DNA of 64,000 bases from Bacteroidales bacterium (GTDB taxonomy: Bacteria > Bacteroidota > Bacteroidia > Bacteroidales > UBA932): positions 1 through 64,000 of the forward strand of contig JAFTEQ010000022.1 of assembly GCA_017453565.1 (NCBI GenBank), in the 5' to 3' direction. The notes below the pieces were generated by a model. It ran no database searches. It was not told the origin of the DNA and saw nothing but the letters and a program-made list of their open reading frames with translations. How positions within the stretch are numbered: position 1 is the first letter of the stretch; each line of letters opens with the position of its first letter. Made by a program: the position numbers and the translations under genes. Positions 8,517-17,856 of this stretch are shown piece by piece.

Positions 8517-9463
8517 CGCTCCCGCCAGAGTTCCCAGGAATTCACCAGATTGTGCCAGATGCAGTACAGGCCGCCCGCGATGGCGGTCTGTTGCGTCATA
8601 TAGGAGTAGCCGATCCAGATCATGAGCGAGGTGTTCTTCTGGCCGAAGGCCTGTCCGGCGGTGATGCTGTCGACGCGGCCGAGCGGGGCGCCGATCCGGC
8701 GTCCGAGGGCGAACTGCAGCACGCAGCAGAACAGCGACACGGCGCCGAGCAGGGCAAGCTGCCCCAGTCCGAGGCGGCTGAGCACAAGGGTGCGGGTGGT
8801 GAGCACCATGAGGATGGTGAGCGAGACGCTCCAGATGTAGAAGGCCCAGCCCACGTGCGCCGTGAGGAAACGTTGGAAACGGGGCATCTTCCAGCGTACC
8901 AGCCAGGCGAGGAGCGTGGGCAGGATGAGCGAGGAGAAGACCTTCCGCAGGATGAGCAGCGCGCCCTGCAGGAACGTGAGACCCTGCATGGGATGCAGCA
9001 GCGGGAGGATGGCCGGAATGAGGATCGAAGCCATGCAGTTGATGAGGGCGAGATAGCTCATGATGGCCGGCAGGCTTCCGCCGATCCGGTCGGTGATGAC
9101 CCCCGCCGCAATGGCCGTGGGACAGATCAGGCACAGCATCGCCGCTTCCGCGAGGGTGCGGGAAAAGCCGGGGGGCAGCCGTAGCGCAAGCCATGCTAAG
9201 GCGGCGAAAGACCCGCCCTGCAGCAGCAGGAGTGCGATGTTCCAGGGACGGAAATGGAGGTCGCGGGGCGAAATCTTGCTGAACTGAAGGAAGAGCATCA
9301 GGAAAATGAGCGCCGGCTGCAGCCGCACGGCCGCCTGGTGCAGGAAAGGACCTGCCGGGGCGAGTGCGGGCAGGGCCCGGTAACCCAGATACAGGCCGGC
9401 TCCGGTAACCATGGCCAGCGGAAGCGTCCAGTTCTTTACGAAACGTATGATGCCGTTTTCCAT
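8495..9463 (-). CDS. BASS-family (bile acid:sodium symporter-like) transporter
   Basis: A 322-residue, highly hydrophobic protein with about ten membrane segments. Features such as LICPTAIAAGVITDRIGGSLPA in the middle and AFGQKNTSLMIWIGYSYM near the end fit the two inverted repeats of bile acid:sodium symporter-like carriers. The substrate cannot be read from sequence. ATG 9463 is preferred; the frame is open to 9484. It is divergent from the M13 peptidase gene across about 70 bases, and its 3' end overlaps the TPR-like gene on the other strand. Confidence 0.8.
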   Translation of the reverse strand: MENGIIRFVKNWTLPLAMVTGAGLYLGYRALPALAPAGPFLHQAAVRLQPALIFLMLFLQFSKISPRDLHFRPWNIALLLLQGGSFAALAWLALRLPPGFSRTLAEAAMLCLICPTAIAAGVITDRIGGSLPAIMSYLALINCMASILIPAILPLLHPMQGLTFLQGALLILRKVFSSLILPTLLAWLVRWKMPRFQRFLTAHVGWAFYIWSVSLTILMVLTTRTLVLSRLGLGQLALLGAVSLFCCVLQFALGRRIGAPLGRVDSITAGQAFGQKNTSLMIWIGYSYMTQQTAIAGGLYCIWHNLVNSWELWRERQRLPDR

Positions 9464-9493
9464 ACGAAAAGACAAATATCGCAAAATTCGTTG

Positions 9494-9501
9494 TATTTTT
9501 G
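9494..9501 (+). promoter_or_regulatory. candidate -7 element for the M13 peptidase gene
   Basis: TATTTTTG fits TAnnTTTG and lies 33 bases before ATG 9535. No convincing -33 TTTG is seen at the right distance. Confidence 0.4.
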
Positions 9502-9534
9502 CTTTCCCGGACTGAAAACCAAAATAATATGTAT

Positions 9535-11547
9535 ATGAAAAAGATTCTGCTGTTTATGATTCCCCTCATGCTGCTTGCCGCCTGCAAGCCCGAAAGAGAA
9601 AAGATTCCCGCCATCGACCCCACCGACATGGACCTCAGCGTGGCCCCGGGTGCCGATTTCTACCGTTATGTGAATGGCGGATGGATGCAGAAAAACCCGC
9701 TCAAACCCGAGTATGCCCGTTTCGGCTCGTTCGACGTGCTCAATGAGAACAACGAAATCAGGCTCAACGAACTCTTCCAGTCCATGACCACCCTGAAGGC
9801 TCGCAAGGGCTCGGTGGAGCAGAAGATCTCGGACCTCTACAAGCAGGGACTCGATTCGCTTCGGCTCAACGCCGAGGGTTCCGCTCCGCTCCGTAAGTAC
9901 CTCGACGAGATCTATGCCGTCTCCGACATGCAGGGGCTTGCCCGTGAACTGGCCGGGATGATGCTGCACGGCAACGGCGGTTTCTTCGACACCGGCGTTG
10001 AGGTGGACCTCATGGATAGCAATGCCCAGCTCCTCTGGATTACCCAGGGCGGCCTGGGCATGGGCGACCGCGACTACTATCTGGAAGCCTCCAACGCGGA
10101 GCTCAAGGAAGGCTACCGCGCCATGCTCGGGAAACTCTTCACGCTTTCCGGCGTTGAGGAAGCCGCTGCCGCCGCCGACAATGTGGTGGCCGTGGAAGAG
10201 CGTCTGGCCCAGGTTTCCTGGACCCGCGTGCAGAACCGCGACTTCACCAAACTCTACAATCCCATGGGCAGCGAGGCTTTCGCCGCCGCCTATCCCGCCT
10301 TCGACTACAAGGCCTTCTTCGAGGCCCTTGGCGTGGCGCCCCAGGAAAAGATGATCGTGGCCCAACCCTCCTATTTCTCCGGGCTCGACGCCGTGTTCGC
10401 CTCCATGCCGCTGCGTGCTTTCCAGGATTACCTGGCCGGCCATCTCATCATGGGTGCCGCAGGTTCGCTGAGCGACGATTTCTACGCCACGACCTTCGAC
10501 TTCTTCAGCCGTCAGATGCGCGGCGTGACCGAGCACAAGCCGCGCTGGAAACGGGCGATGGGCGTTCCCAACGGCACGCTGGGCGAGGCCGTGGGCAAGA
10601 TGTACGTGGCCCGTTATTTTCCGGCCTCTTCGAAGAAAAAGGTGCTCACTCTGGTGGAGAACCTGCGTGCCGCCTTCCACGAGCACATCGACTCGCTCAG
10701 CTGGATGGGCGACAGCACCAAACTGCGTGCGCACGAGAAACTCGCGGCCTTCACCGTGAAGATCGGCTATCCCGACAAGTGGAAGGATTACAGCACGCTG
10801 GAGGTCGATCCGGCCCTGAGCTACTACGAGAACATACGCGCGGCCAGCGCCTGGTATGTGCGCGACAACCTCGACAAACTGGGCAAACCCACCGACAAGA
10901 CAGAGTGGGGCATGACACCGCAGACGGTGAACGCCTACTACAACCCCACCACCAACGAGATCTGCTTTCCGGCCGCCATCCTGCAGCCGCCCTTCTTCAA
11001 TCCCGATGCCGACGATGCGGTGAACTACGGTGCCATCGGCGTGGTGATCTGCCATGAAATGACCCACGGCTTCGACGACCAGGGCCGTCTCTTCGACAAG
11101 GAAGGCAATATGACCAACTGGTGGACCGATGCCGACGACGCGGCCTTCCGCGAGAAAGCCAAGATCCTGGAAGAGCAGTTCAACGCGGTGGAGATCCTGC
11201 CCGGTCTGAACGCCAACGGTGCGTTGAGCCTGGGTGAAAACATTGCCGACCACGGCGGGGTGAGCATCGCTTACACGGCCCTGCAGAACTCCTTCAAGGG
11301 CCGTCATCCCGAACCCATCGACGGTTTCAGCGCCGAGCAGCGCTTCTTCCTGGGCTACGGCCATGTGTGGGCTTCGAACTGCACCGACGAGGAGAAGGCC
11401 CGTCTGACCAAACTCGACGAGCATTCCTTGGCCGAGAACCGTGTCAACGTGACGCTGCGTAACTTCCAGACCTTCTTCGATGCCTTTGGAATCAAGGAAG
11501 GCGACCCCATGTGGCGTCCTGAATCGGAGCGCGTCCGCATCTGGTAA
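9535..11547 (+). CDS. M13-family (neprilysin/PepO-like) zinc metallopeptidase, lipoprotein
   Basis: A 670-residue M13 endopeptidase. A lipoprotein signal (MKKILLFMIPLMLLAAC, lipobox LAAC) places it in the envelope. The zinc-binding HEMTH lies near residue 506 and the third ligand in GENIADHGG about 60 residues later. The opening APGADFYRYVNGGWMQKNP and the C-terminal VRIW are typical of the family. ATG 9529, two codons upstream, is an equally possible start. It is followed after two bases by the FtsX-like permease gene, so the two are likely cotranscribed. Oligopeptide cleavage is the expected activity. Confidence 0.95.
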   Translation: MKKILLFMIPLMLLAACKPEREKIPAIDPTDMDLSVAPGADFYRYVNGGWMQKNPLKPEYARFGSFDVLNENNEIRLNELFQSMTTLKARKGSVEQKISDLYKQGLDSLRLNAEGSAPLRKYLDEIYAVSDMQGLARELAGMMLHGNGGFFDTGVEVDLMDSNAQLLWITQGGLGMGDRDYYLEASNAELKEGYRAMLGKLFTLSGVEEAAAAADNVVAVEERLAQVSWTRVQNRDFTKLYNPMGSEAFAAAYPAFDYKAFFEALGVAPQEKMIVAQPSYFSGLDAVFASMPLRAFQDYLAGHLIMGAAGSLSDDFYATTFDFFSRQMRGVTEHKPRWKRAMGVPNGTLGEAVGKMYVARYFPASSKKKVLTLVENLRAAFHEHIDSLSWMGDSTKLRAHEKLAAFTVKIGYPDKWKDYSTLEVDPALSYYENIRAASAWYVRDNLDKLGKPTDKTEWGMTPQTVNAYYNPTTNEICFPAAILQPPFFNPDADDAVNYGAIGVVICHEMTHGFDDQGRLFDKEGNMTNWWTDADDAAFREKAKILEEQFNAVEILPGLNANGALSLGENIADHGGVSIAYTALQNSFKGRHPEPIDGFSAEQRFFLGYGHVWASNCTDEEKARLTKLDEHSLAENRVNVTLRNFQTFFDAFGIKEGDPMWRPESERVRIW

Positions 11548-11549
11548 TC

Positions 11550-12710
11550 ATGCGGCCCGACGCCTTCATAGCAGGGCATCTGCGTTTCAAAGGAAAGATG
11601 GCGGTCATCTCCATGACCGTCTCTTTTCTGGTGGTTGTGCTCGCACTCGCGGTTTCCGGGGGCTTCCGCCACGCCATCCGTGGCGGCATCCGGGACCTTT
11701 CGGGCGACGTTCAGCTCGCCGGACCGCACGCAGGTGACCTGCAGGGCGACGGGCCCGTGCGGGGCGATTCCACGCTCTGCGCCCTTCTGTCGGAAGTGCC
11801 CGGCGTGCGCACCATTACCCCAGTGGTCTACCGGCCTGGCATCGTGCGTGTAGGCGACCGGATACAGGGAATCCTGCTCAAGGGTGTCCCTGCGGGCGAC
11901 AGCCTGTCGCTGCAGGTCCGCATTCCCCGGCGGCTTTCCGAGCAGCTGGGTTTACGGGAAGGCGACGAGATGCTGACCTATTTCGTGGGAGAGCGGGTGC
12001 AGGTGCGCCGGTTCCGGGTGAAGGAAATCTACAGCGGCTTGGTGGAGGCCGACGGGAAACTGCTCGTTTACGCCCCCATCTCCGACCTGCAGCGCCTCGC
12101 GCTCTGGGAGCCCGGTGAGGTGTCGGCCCTGGAGGTGACGCTTTCGGGCGAGGCCGACGAAGCTGCGCTGCGTCGGGCCGCGGTGGCCCTTGGCGCCGCG
12201 GCGGCGGGCTCGCTCGGCGAGGATGACACGCCGCTCGTCGCCACCGCCTCGCCCGATCGCTATCCGGCCCTCTTTGACTGGCTGTCGCTCATCGACTTCA
12301 ATGTGCTGGTCATCCTCCTCCTGATGATCGTGGTGGCCGGCTTCAACATGATTTCAGGCCTGCTCATCCTTCTCTTCCGCCACATCTCCACCATAGGGAC
12401 GCTCAAGACCCTGGGTATGAGCGACCGCTCCATCGCCGCGGTGTTCCTGCGCGTGTCGGCCCGGGTGGTCCTGACCGGCATGGCTGCCGGCAACGCCATC
12501 GCGCTCCTCTTCTGCCTGGTGCAGGACAAGACGCACGCGCTCCGGCTCAATCCGGCCAACTATTTTGTCTCGTATGTGCCCGTGCATGTGGACCTGCCCA
12601 TGCTCCTGGCGGTGAACGCGGGCGCTTTCGCAGCCATCATGCTGCTTCTGCTGCTGCCCTGCCTGTTCATCGCCCGGATCGATCCGGCCGATACCGTTCG
12701 GGTGAAATAA
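11550..12710 (+). CDS. FtsX/LolC-E-like ABC transporter permease
   Basis: A 386-residue permease with one N-terminal membrane helix (about residues 17-38), a periplasmic domain of about 200 residues, and three C-terminal helices near residues 250, 300 and 360. This is the FtsX/MacB/LolCE arrangement. The segment LFRHISTIGTLKTLGMSDRSI between helices matches the conserved cytoplasmic loop that contacts the ATPase. No ATP-binding partner is encoded next to it. Lipoprotein release or envelope transport is the likely role. Its stop lies one base from the convergent transglycosylase stop. Confidence 0.88.
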   Translation: MRPDAFIAGHLRFKGKMAVISMTVSFLVVVLALAVSGGFRHAIRGGIRDLSGDVQLAGPHAGDLQGDGPVRGDSTLCALLSEVPGVRTITPVVYRPGIVRVGDRIQGILLKGVPAGDSLSLQVRIPRRLSEQLGLREGDEMLTYFVGERVQVRRFRVKEIYSGLVEADGKLLVYAPISDLQRLALWEPGEVSALEVTLSGEADEAALRRAAVALGAAAAGSLGEDDTPLVATASPDRYPALFDWLSLIDFNVLVILLLMIVVAGFNMISGLLILLFRHISTIGTLKTLGMSDRSIAAVFLRVSARVVLTGMAAGNAIALLFCLVQDKTHALRLNPANYFVSYVPVHVDLPMLLAVNAGAFAAIMLLLLLPCLFIARIDPADTVRVK

Positions 12711-12711
12711 C

Positions 12712-13755
12712 TTAAGGACAAACCTGTTTGTAGGCTTCGTAGAGGGCCAGCACCCGGTCTACGTAGGACAGGGTTTCCCGTCCCTTGAACGGTCCGAGTT
12801 TGACGGTGTCGTGGAGATCCTCCACATTCATTTCCGGGATTACCTGCACGATGTCGTCCCAGCAGTCGCCGCCCAGGCCCCGGACCCGGGCGTAGTTGAT
12901 GCAATCCTGAATGCGCCCTTCCCCCGCATTGTAGGCGGCGAGGGTGAATTTGCACAGTTCCTCTTCACTGCGGGCCGTCTTGCGGAAGCGGCGTTGCAAC
13001 AGGCCCAGGTAGCGCGTGCCGGCCTGCAGGCTCTGTTCCGGGTCGAAACTGTGCTCGGCGCCCATCCTCCGGGCGGTCAGGGGCATCATCTGCATGAGCC
13101 CTTCCGCGCCCCGGCGGGATCGCAGCTCAATGTGGAAGCGCGACTCCTGGAAAATGAGGGCGGAGAGCAGGCGCCAGTCCCAGCCGATGGGCTTTGCGGT
13201 GGCGCGTACGAGTGAGTCGTAGGGGCTGATGTAGGGGGCGCGTCTTCCGGCAGCGGCCATCTTGAGCGGATCGTAGCTGCGGAAAAAACGGCTTCGGACC
13301 GCAGTTGCGGCTGTGCTGTCGGCCTGCCAGGCGAGCAGCCAGCGGTCGATCTCGGCAAGCAGCGCCTGTTCGCGTTCCGGAACGGCCCAGACGCTCAGGC
13401 TGTCGACGGGAACGGAGCAGAGGACGCTGTCGGGCCCCGCTTCGGGGAAGGGGAGCACCACCAGGTGTACGCCACCCCGTTTCAGCGTATCCAGGAAGCG
13501 GTCTTCCCGCTGGGAAGGGTGAATCTCTATGCTGGCGCCGTGGTCGCGGGCGAATTGTTGCAGCAGATAGTAATTGTAGCCGGCAAGCAGGCCGCGGGTG
13601 GTGTCGGCGTGGGCGCCCAGTTCTATGGCGCAGCGGATGTGCGCGCCGTCCAGGACCAGGGGCTCTTCCCGTTTCAGGAGTGTGGACAGGCCGGTAGCCG
13701 CCAGGATCAGCAGGGTGAGGAGTACCGCTGCGAGGGAATGTCTTTCGTAGCGCAT
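12712..13755 (-). CDS. MltF-like lytic transglycosylase with shortened solute-binding domain
   Basis: A 347-residue protein. A membrane anchor (about residues 8-26) is followed by a partial SBP_bac_3-like region of about 150 residues and then an SLT-type catalytic domain: the glutamate in FQESRF, then GAEGLMQMMP and TLAAYNAGEGRIQDCINYA. Such enzymes cleave peptidoglycan glycan strands, leaving 1,6-anhydro-MurNAc. MltF proteins usually carry a longer two-lobed binding domain, so this one is reduced. The frame is open one codon further to a TTG, but ATG 13755 fits better; it overlaps the porin stop codon as TGATG. Confidence 0.88.
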   Translation of the reverse strand: MRYERHSLAAVLLTLLILAATGLSTLLKREEPLVLDGAHIRCAIELGAHADTTRGLLAGYNYYLLQQFARDHGASIEIHPSQREDRFLDTLKRGGVHLVVLPFPEAGPDSVLCSVPVDSLSVWAVPEREQALLAEIDRWLLAWQADSTAATAVRSRFFRSYDPLKMAAAGRRAPYISPYDSLVRATAKPIGWDWRLLSALIFQESRFHIELRSRRGAEGLMQMMPLTARRMGAEHSFDPEQSLQAGTRYLGLLQRRFRKTARSEEELCKFTLAAYNAGEGRIQDCINYARVRGLGGDCWDDIVQVIPEMNVEDLHDTVKLGPFKGRETLSYVDRVLALYEAYKQVCP

Positions 13756-16424
13756 CAATACTCGTCTTGCCTCGTGCGTCCGCCGAATCCGCCGCTCAGG
13801 CCGCCCAGGCTGCCGCCGAATCCGCCCAGACCTTCTTCGTCACCGCTTCCTCCGCCCAGACTGCCGCCGGCCGACACGGCCGAATTGCGGCCCGGCTGCG
13901 TGTAGAAGGGCCAGAAAATCCCCAGTTTGATGGCGCGCTGCGTCCCAATGTAGTGGTGGGCGCTGAAGTAGTCGGCCCTGTCCATGGGCCAGCCCTGTCC
14001 GATGTTCTCCATCTTGATGTAGATGCAGGCGCGCTTCCACTGCACGTTCACGAAGGCGTCGATGACGGGTCCGTTCTCGTAGCGCTGCTCGGTCTGGTTG
14101 TGGAAGACGCCCAGCACGGGATTCCAGGCCGGGGAATACCAGGCGGAGTTGTAGCGGATGTCGGCCCCGATCTGCATCTCCATGATCTTGTGGGTCTTGG
14201 ATGCGTCGCGCTGCACCACGAACTGCATGAAGCAGCGTTCGTTCAGGGCCAGTTCCGGCAGGGGCAGCACTTCGGGCGCCGAGGAGGTCTGCAGCAGGGC
14301 CCGGTTGTCGAGATGCAGGAAATTGCCCACGACAAATTCCTTTCTGAGCGAAGCCGAGAGGACGCTGAAGACGGGTCCGTGCTGGGCGACCTTGCCGTCG
14401 GTACCGTAATAGATATAGTTGCCCAGAAGGGCGTAGCCGGCCGAGGCTTCGAGTTTCCATCGGGGGATGTCGAGCCGGGCTTCGAGCCGGGTCTGGGAAC
14501 GTTTCCCAAAGTCATTGTTCCAGGTGAAAGCGCTGGAATAGAGCAGTTTCTGATAGTGGTCCGGTTCGGTGAGCGTGCTCTCGAAACGGGCGGTCAGGCT
14601 CACGGGGCTGGTCCGCGCGCGGCGGAAAGGATAGAGGCTCAGCCGCGCCTGGGCCTGCAGGCTGTAGTCGCCCGCCTCGGCTCCGGCGAAAGCGAGCCGC
14701 GCCTTGGCCTGCCAGTCCACATACTGCTTGAACTGCCCTTCCAATCCGGCGTAAACGAAACCTGTGTGCTCCACGTGGCGGGTACTGTGCAGGGTGGTGC
14801 TATCGAACCAGTTCTTCATGCTGTGGCCCACCCCTGCGTCGAGTTTGGCCACGGCCGCTTCGGCGCCCCAGGGCTGGAGCCGCAGGAATACCTTGTTCTC
14901 GAGCCGGCCGAAACGCAGGGTGTCGGCGCTGCCGGCGGCATCGTCGGTGTACTTGCGTGCATAGACCGAATACTCGCTGCTGTGTCCCAGGAAGGCCGAC
15001 GCTCCGTCGCGGACCAGGCTGTCGGCGGGGGTGGCGAGGCTGTCGCCGCGGTGCCGCTGCAGGAAGGAGAGGGGGATGCGCAGCTGCTGGTCGAGGAAGA
15101 CGGTGCTGCGCTTGATCTTGGATTGGGCCGAAGCGAGGGCCACATTGATCTCGCGGGCGTCGACGGTGGTGTCGCGGATCCAGAAGTTGTCGAGGATGCC
15201 CCCGTTTTCCTGGCGGCCCACGGTGTTGCGCACGAAACCGGCGTGCATCTGGTATTTCCGGCCCAGGTAATTGGTCCCTACGGCGAAGGTCTTGTTGCGC
15301 GTCTCTTCACGTTGCAGTATGCCTCCGCCGCCCCAGCGGTCGTAGCGTAGGGTGAAATTGAGTTCGGGCAGGATGTTCTGCGTGGTGAGCAGGTGGATGT
15401 TGTCCGACTCCTTGGCCTCGGTGGCGAGCAGCGTGCCCCAGTACGCCATTTCGGTGTGCGGGGTCTTGCTGTTGTACATGGGAAGCGTCCGGTGCGAGAA
15501 GGTCCAGCTCTCCTGCGGGGTGTAGAAATCTACGCCGCTCTCGCTCGTGCGCTTGAAAAAGTTGTAGGTCTGTACCGGCGAACCGGCTACACCCAGCCAG
15601 GTGGCCTGTACGTCGGTCTTGCGGAAGGGATAGTCGTTGAAATGATAGTTGTAGCCGGTGTCGGGTTCCGCTGCCTCCACCCGGTGGAAATCGGGATCGG
15701 TCTGCCAGCTGATAATGCGTTTGTAGAGCAGGGAATCGGGGAGGGCGAAGGTGCTCAGGATGCGGGGCGTGGCCTCGCGGATGCTGTCGCGCCGGGCCTG
15801 GTTCTCCTCCTTGATGGTTTTGAGCGAATCCATCTCCGCAAGTTTCCGCGTTACCTTCTGCTCATAGTCGTATTTCTTGCGCGCCGCCTTGTCGAGCGAG
15901 GCGTACCAGGCCTGGAAGGCGGCCCGGGCCCGGTCGGCCGAGTCTCGCGCATAGAGCGAGTCCAGGCGGAAACGGTCGGCCGAATCGCTCAGGGCCCCCA
16001 GGCTGTCGCCCGCCGCGCGCAGGGTCCTCACCGAGGCACGCAGTGAGTCGCGCACCTGCACATGGGTGAGCGAATCGAGCAGGGCTACATAATACTTATA
16101 GCGGAAGGGATCGATTTCACGCAGCGAGTCGGGCGCGTGGATGGTGTCGCGGGCCGAAAGCTGCGGGAGCGTGTCTTCCGGAGCGCCGTAATCGCCGCCC
16201 AGATAGCGTTTGAGCAGGCTGTCGGGCAGGGACCCTTCGGGCGCCTCGCCCTTGCGGCGGAGTTTGTATCCGCCTGTAGGATAGAGGACGGTATCGGACA
16301 GGGCAACGCCCTCCGGCGCCGCCACCTCCAGCCGTCCCACGCCGCTTTCACCGGGGTCCAGCACCCCTGCCACGGCCAGGGAAAAGACCGCGGCGGGGAA
16401 CCAGAGACGGGAAAGCGCTTTCAT
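13755..16424 (-). CDS. large putative outer-membrane porin (Bacteroidota putative porin family)
   Basis: An 889-residue secreted protein. After a signal peptide comes a charged region of about 200 residues rich in Asp-Ser-Leu and Arg (repeated DSL and RDS motifs) that looks helical. A long beta-strand-rich region typical of an outer-membrane barrel follows from about residue 270. The end of the barrel appears to be GIFWPFYTQ, and then an unusual Gly-rich tail of about 45 residues (GGSLGGGSGDEEGLGGFGG and similar) runs to the C-terminus. The overall layout fits the Bacteroidota putative porin family. It forms a tight pair with the downstream transglycosylase gene. Confidence 0.8.
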   Translation of the reverse strand: MKALSRLWFPAAVFSLAVAGVLDPGESGVGRLEVAAPEGVALSDTVLYPTGGYKLRRKGEAPEGSLPDSLLKRYLGGDYGAPEDTLPQLSARDTIHAPDSLREIDPFRYKYYVALLDSLTHVQVRDSLRASVRTLRAAGDSLGALSDSADRFRLDSLYARDSADRARAAFQAWYASLDKAARKKYDYEQKVTRKLAEMDSLKTIKEENQARRDSIREATPRILSTFALPDSLLYKRIISWQTDPDFHRVEAAEPDTGYNYHFNDYPFRKTDVQATWLGVAGSPVQTYNFFKRTSESGVDFYTPQESWTFSHRTLPMYNSKTPHTEMAYWGTLLATEAKESDNIHLLTTQNILPELNFTLRYDRWGGGGILQREETRNKTFAVGTNYLGRKYQMHAGFVRNTVGRQENGGILDNFWIRDTTVDAREINVALASAQSKIKRSTVFLDQQLRIPLSFLQRHRGDSLATPADSLVRDGASAFLGHSSEYSVYARKYTDDAAGSADTLRFGRLENKVFLRLQPWGAEAAVAKLDAGVGHSMKNWFDSTTLHSTRHVEHTGFVYAGLEGQFKQYVDWQAKARLAFAGAEAGDYSLQAQARLSLYPFRRARTSPVSLTARFESTLTEPDHYQKLLYSSAFTWNNDFGKRSQTRLEARLDIPRWKLEASAGYALLGNYIYYGTDGKVAQHGPVFSVLSASLRKEFVVGNFLHLDNRALLQTSSAPEVLPLPELALNERCFMQFVVQRDASKTHKIMEMQIGADIRYNSAWYSPAWNPVLGVFHNQTEQRYENGPVIDAFVNVQWKRACIYIKMENIGQGWPMDRADYFSAHHYIGTQRAIKLGIFWPFYTQPGRNSAVSAGGSLGGGSGDEEGLGGFGGSLGGLSGGFGGRTRQDEY

Positions 16425-16437
16425 GACGGTTCAGGTT

Positions 16438-17847
16438 CTATTGATCCCAGTCGTCCGAGCGGAACGGCCCCACGGGGATCCCGAAATCGTTGAAGAGGCT
16501 GGCCTGGGCGTAGTTGTGGAAGGCGTAGCGCACGGCTACGGGTTTCTCTACCTCTTTGCAGACCACTACCACGCCCTTCTTGTTGCCGCTGACCTTCGCT
16601 TCGGCGGGGTGGAACACCTTGTCTTCCCCGGCTACTTCAAAGCCTTCCAGGGGCTTGTTGACGGGGCCCAGGTTGGAACCCTTGAGGTCGAAGCTGAGGG
16701 TAATCTTAGCGCCATCCACCTTCATGGCCTTGAAGACGGGGGCGTCGGCGGCGATGCCCTTGAGGCCGTAGTCGTGGCTGAGGGCGAGGGCGGCCAGACG
16801 GTCGGCTACCTCACGCTTGCGCGGCGGATGGATGGTGTAGAAGTCTCCGATGTCGAGGGTGCGGGCAAGACCGGTGTGCGGGATGGCTTCGTCGGCCTTC
16901 TCCTGCGCCTCCATCAGGAAGACCGGGCCCTGGGGGTTGCTGTAGTTATACGGAGCGATCTGCACGGCGTAGAAGGGCATTTCGGGCGCGTTCCAGAGGG
17001 TGCGCATCATCTCCACATAGGTGGCGGTGAGGCGGGCGTAGTCCTTGGCGCGGGGGCGGTTGCTTTCGCCCTGATACCAGACGATACCCTTGAAAGTGAA
17101 GGGAATGAGGGGTGCCACCATACCGTTGAAGAGCAGGGTAGCTTGGTGGTGGGGAGACTTCTCCGATACGGCCTGGGGAATCTTGACGTCGGGCCAGTCC
17201 TTGGCGAAGGCTTCCTTGCTGATCCAGGTCTCCATGTAGGAGCCGCCCCAGCTGGTGTTGATGACGCCCACGGGAACGCCGAGTACCTTCTGGAGCCTCA
17301 AGGCGAACAGATAGCTCACCGCACCCTGTCTGGAAGCCGCCTCGGGCGTATTCTCCTTCCAGGAAAGCTTGCAGTCCTTCTCGGGGCTGAGGCTGGCCTT
17401 GCGGCCTACCATGCACATGCGCACCGGCACCTGCGGATTGGCGTCCAGGATCACTTCGAGCGCTCCTTCGATGGGCTGCCCGGCGAAACCGCTCATGGGC
17501 ATGCTCATGTTCGACTGTCCGGAGCAGAGCCAGACCTCTCCGATGAGGATATTCTTCACGCTGAGGGTCGCGCTTCCGTCGCTGAAGCTGATTTCATAGG
17601 GGCCGCCGGCTTTCGGGGTGTCGAGCCTGAGTGACCAGCTGCCGTCGCGTCCTACTTTGGCGCTCACGGGCGTGCCGCTCCACGACGGAGTTACGCTGAC
17701 GGTCTTGCCGTCGGCCGTGCCCCACAGGGCCACCTGCGTTTCGCGCTGCAGGACCATGTTGTCAGAGATGATCGCCGGCAGTTTCACCGCGGCACCCGCC
17801 GTGAAGGCGAGGAGCGCAAGGCTCAGGGACAAGAGAATTCTTTTCAT
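16438..17847 (-). CDS. sialate O-acetylesterase-family protein
   Basis: A 469-residue secreted esterase of the SASA type (SGNH superfamily). The signal peptide is MKRILLSLSLALLAFTAGAA. The protein begins KLPAIISDNMVLQR as usual for the family; the nucleophile block is LCSGQSNMSMPM near residue 110, and NTSWGGSYMETWI and GIVWYQGESN follow. These enzymes remove O-acetyl groups from sialic acids or, in many Bacteroidota, from other acetylated glycans, so the substrate is open. It lies nine bases after the GH63-like glycosidase, and the pair is presumably one operon for glycan breakdown. Confidence 0.92.
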   Translation of the reverse strand: MKRILLSLSLALLAFTAGAAVKLPAIISDNMVLQRETQVALWGTADGKTVSVTPSWSGTPVSAKVGRDGSWSLRLDTPKAGGPYEISFSDGSATLSVKNILIGEVWLCSGQSNMSMPMSGFAGQPIEGALEVILDANPQVPVRMCMVGRKASLSPEKDCKLSWKENTPEAASRQGAVSYLFALRLQKVLGVPVGVINTSWGGSYMETWISKEAFAKDWPDVKIPQAVSEKSPHHQATLLFNGMVAPLIPFTFKGIVWYQGESNRPRAKDYARLTATYVEMMRTLWNAPEMPFYAVQIAPYNYSNPQGPVFLMEAQEKADEAIPHTGLARTLDIGDFYTIHPPRKREVADRLAALALSHDYGLKGIAADAPVFKAMKVDGAKITLSFDLKGSNLGPVNKPLEGFEVAGEDKVFHPAEAKVSGNKKGVVVVCKEVEKPVAVRYAFHNYAQASLFNDFGIPVGPFRSDDWDQ

Positions 17848-17856
17848 GCTATGTTA

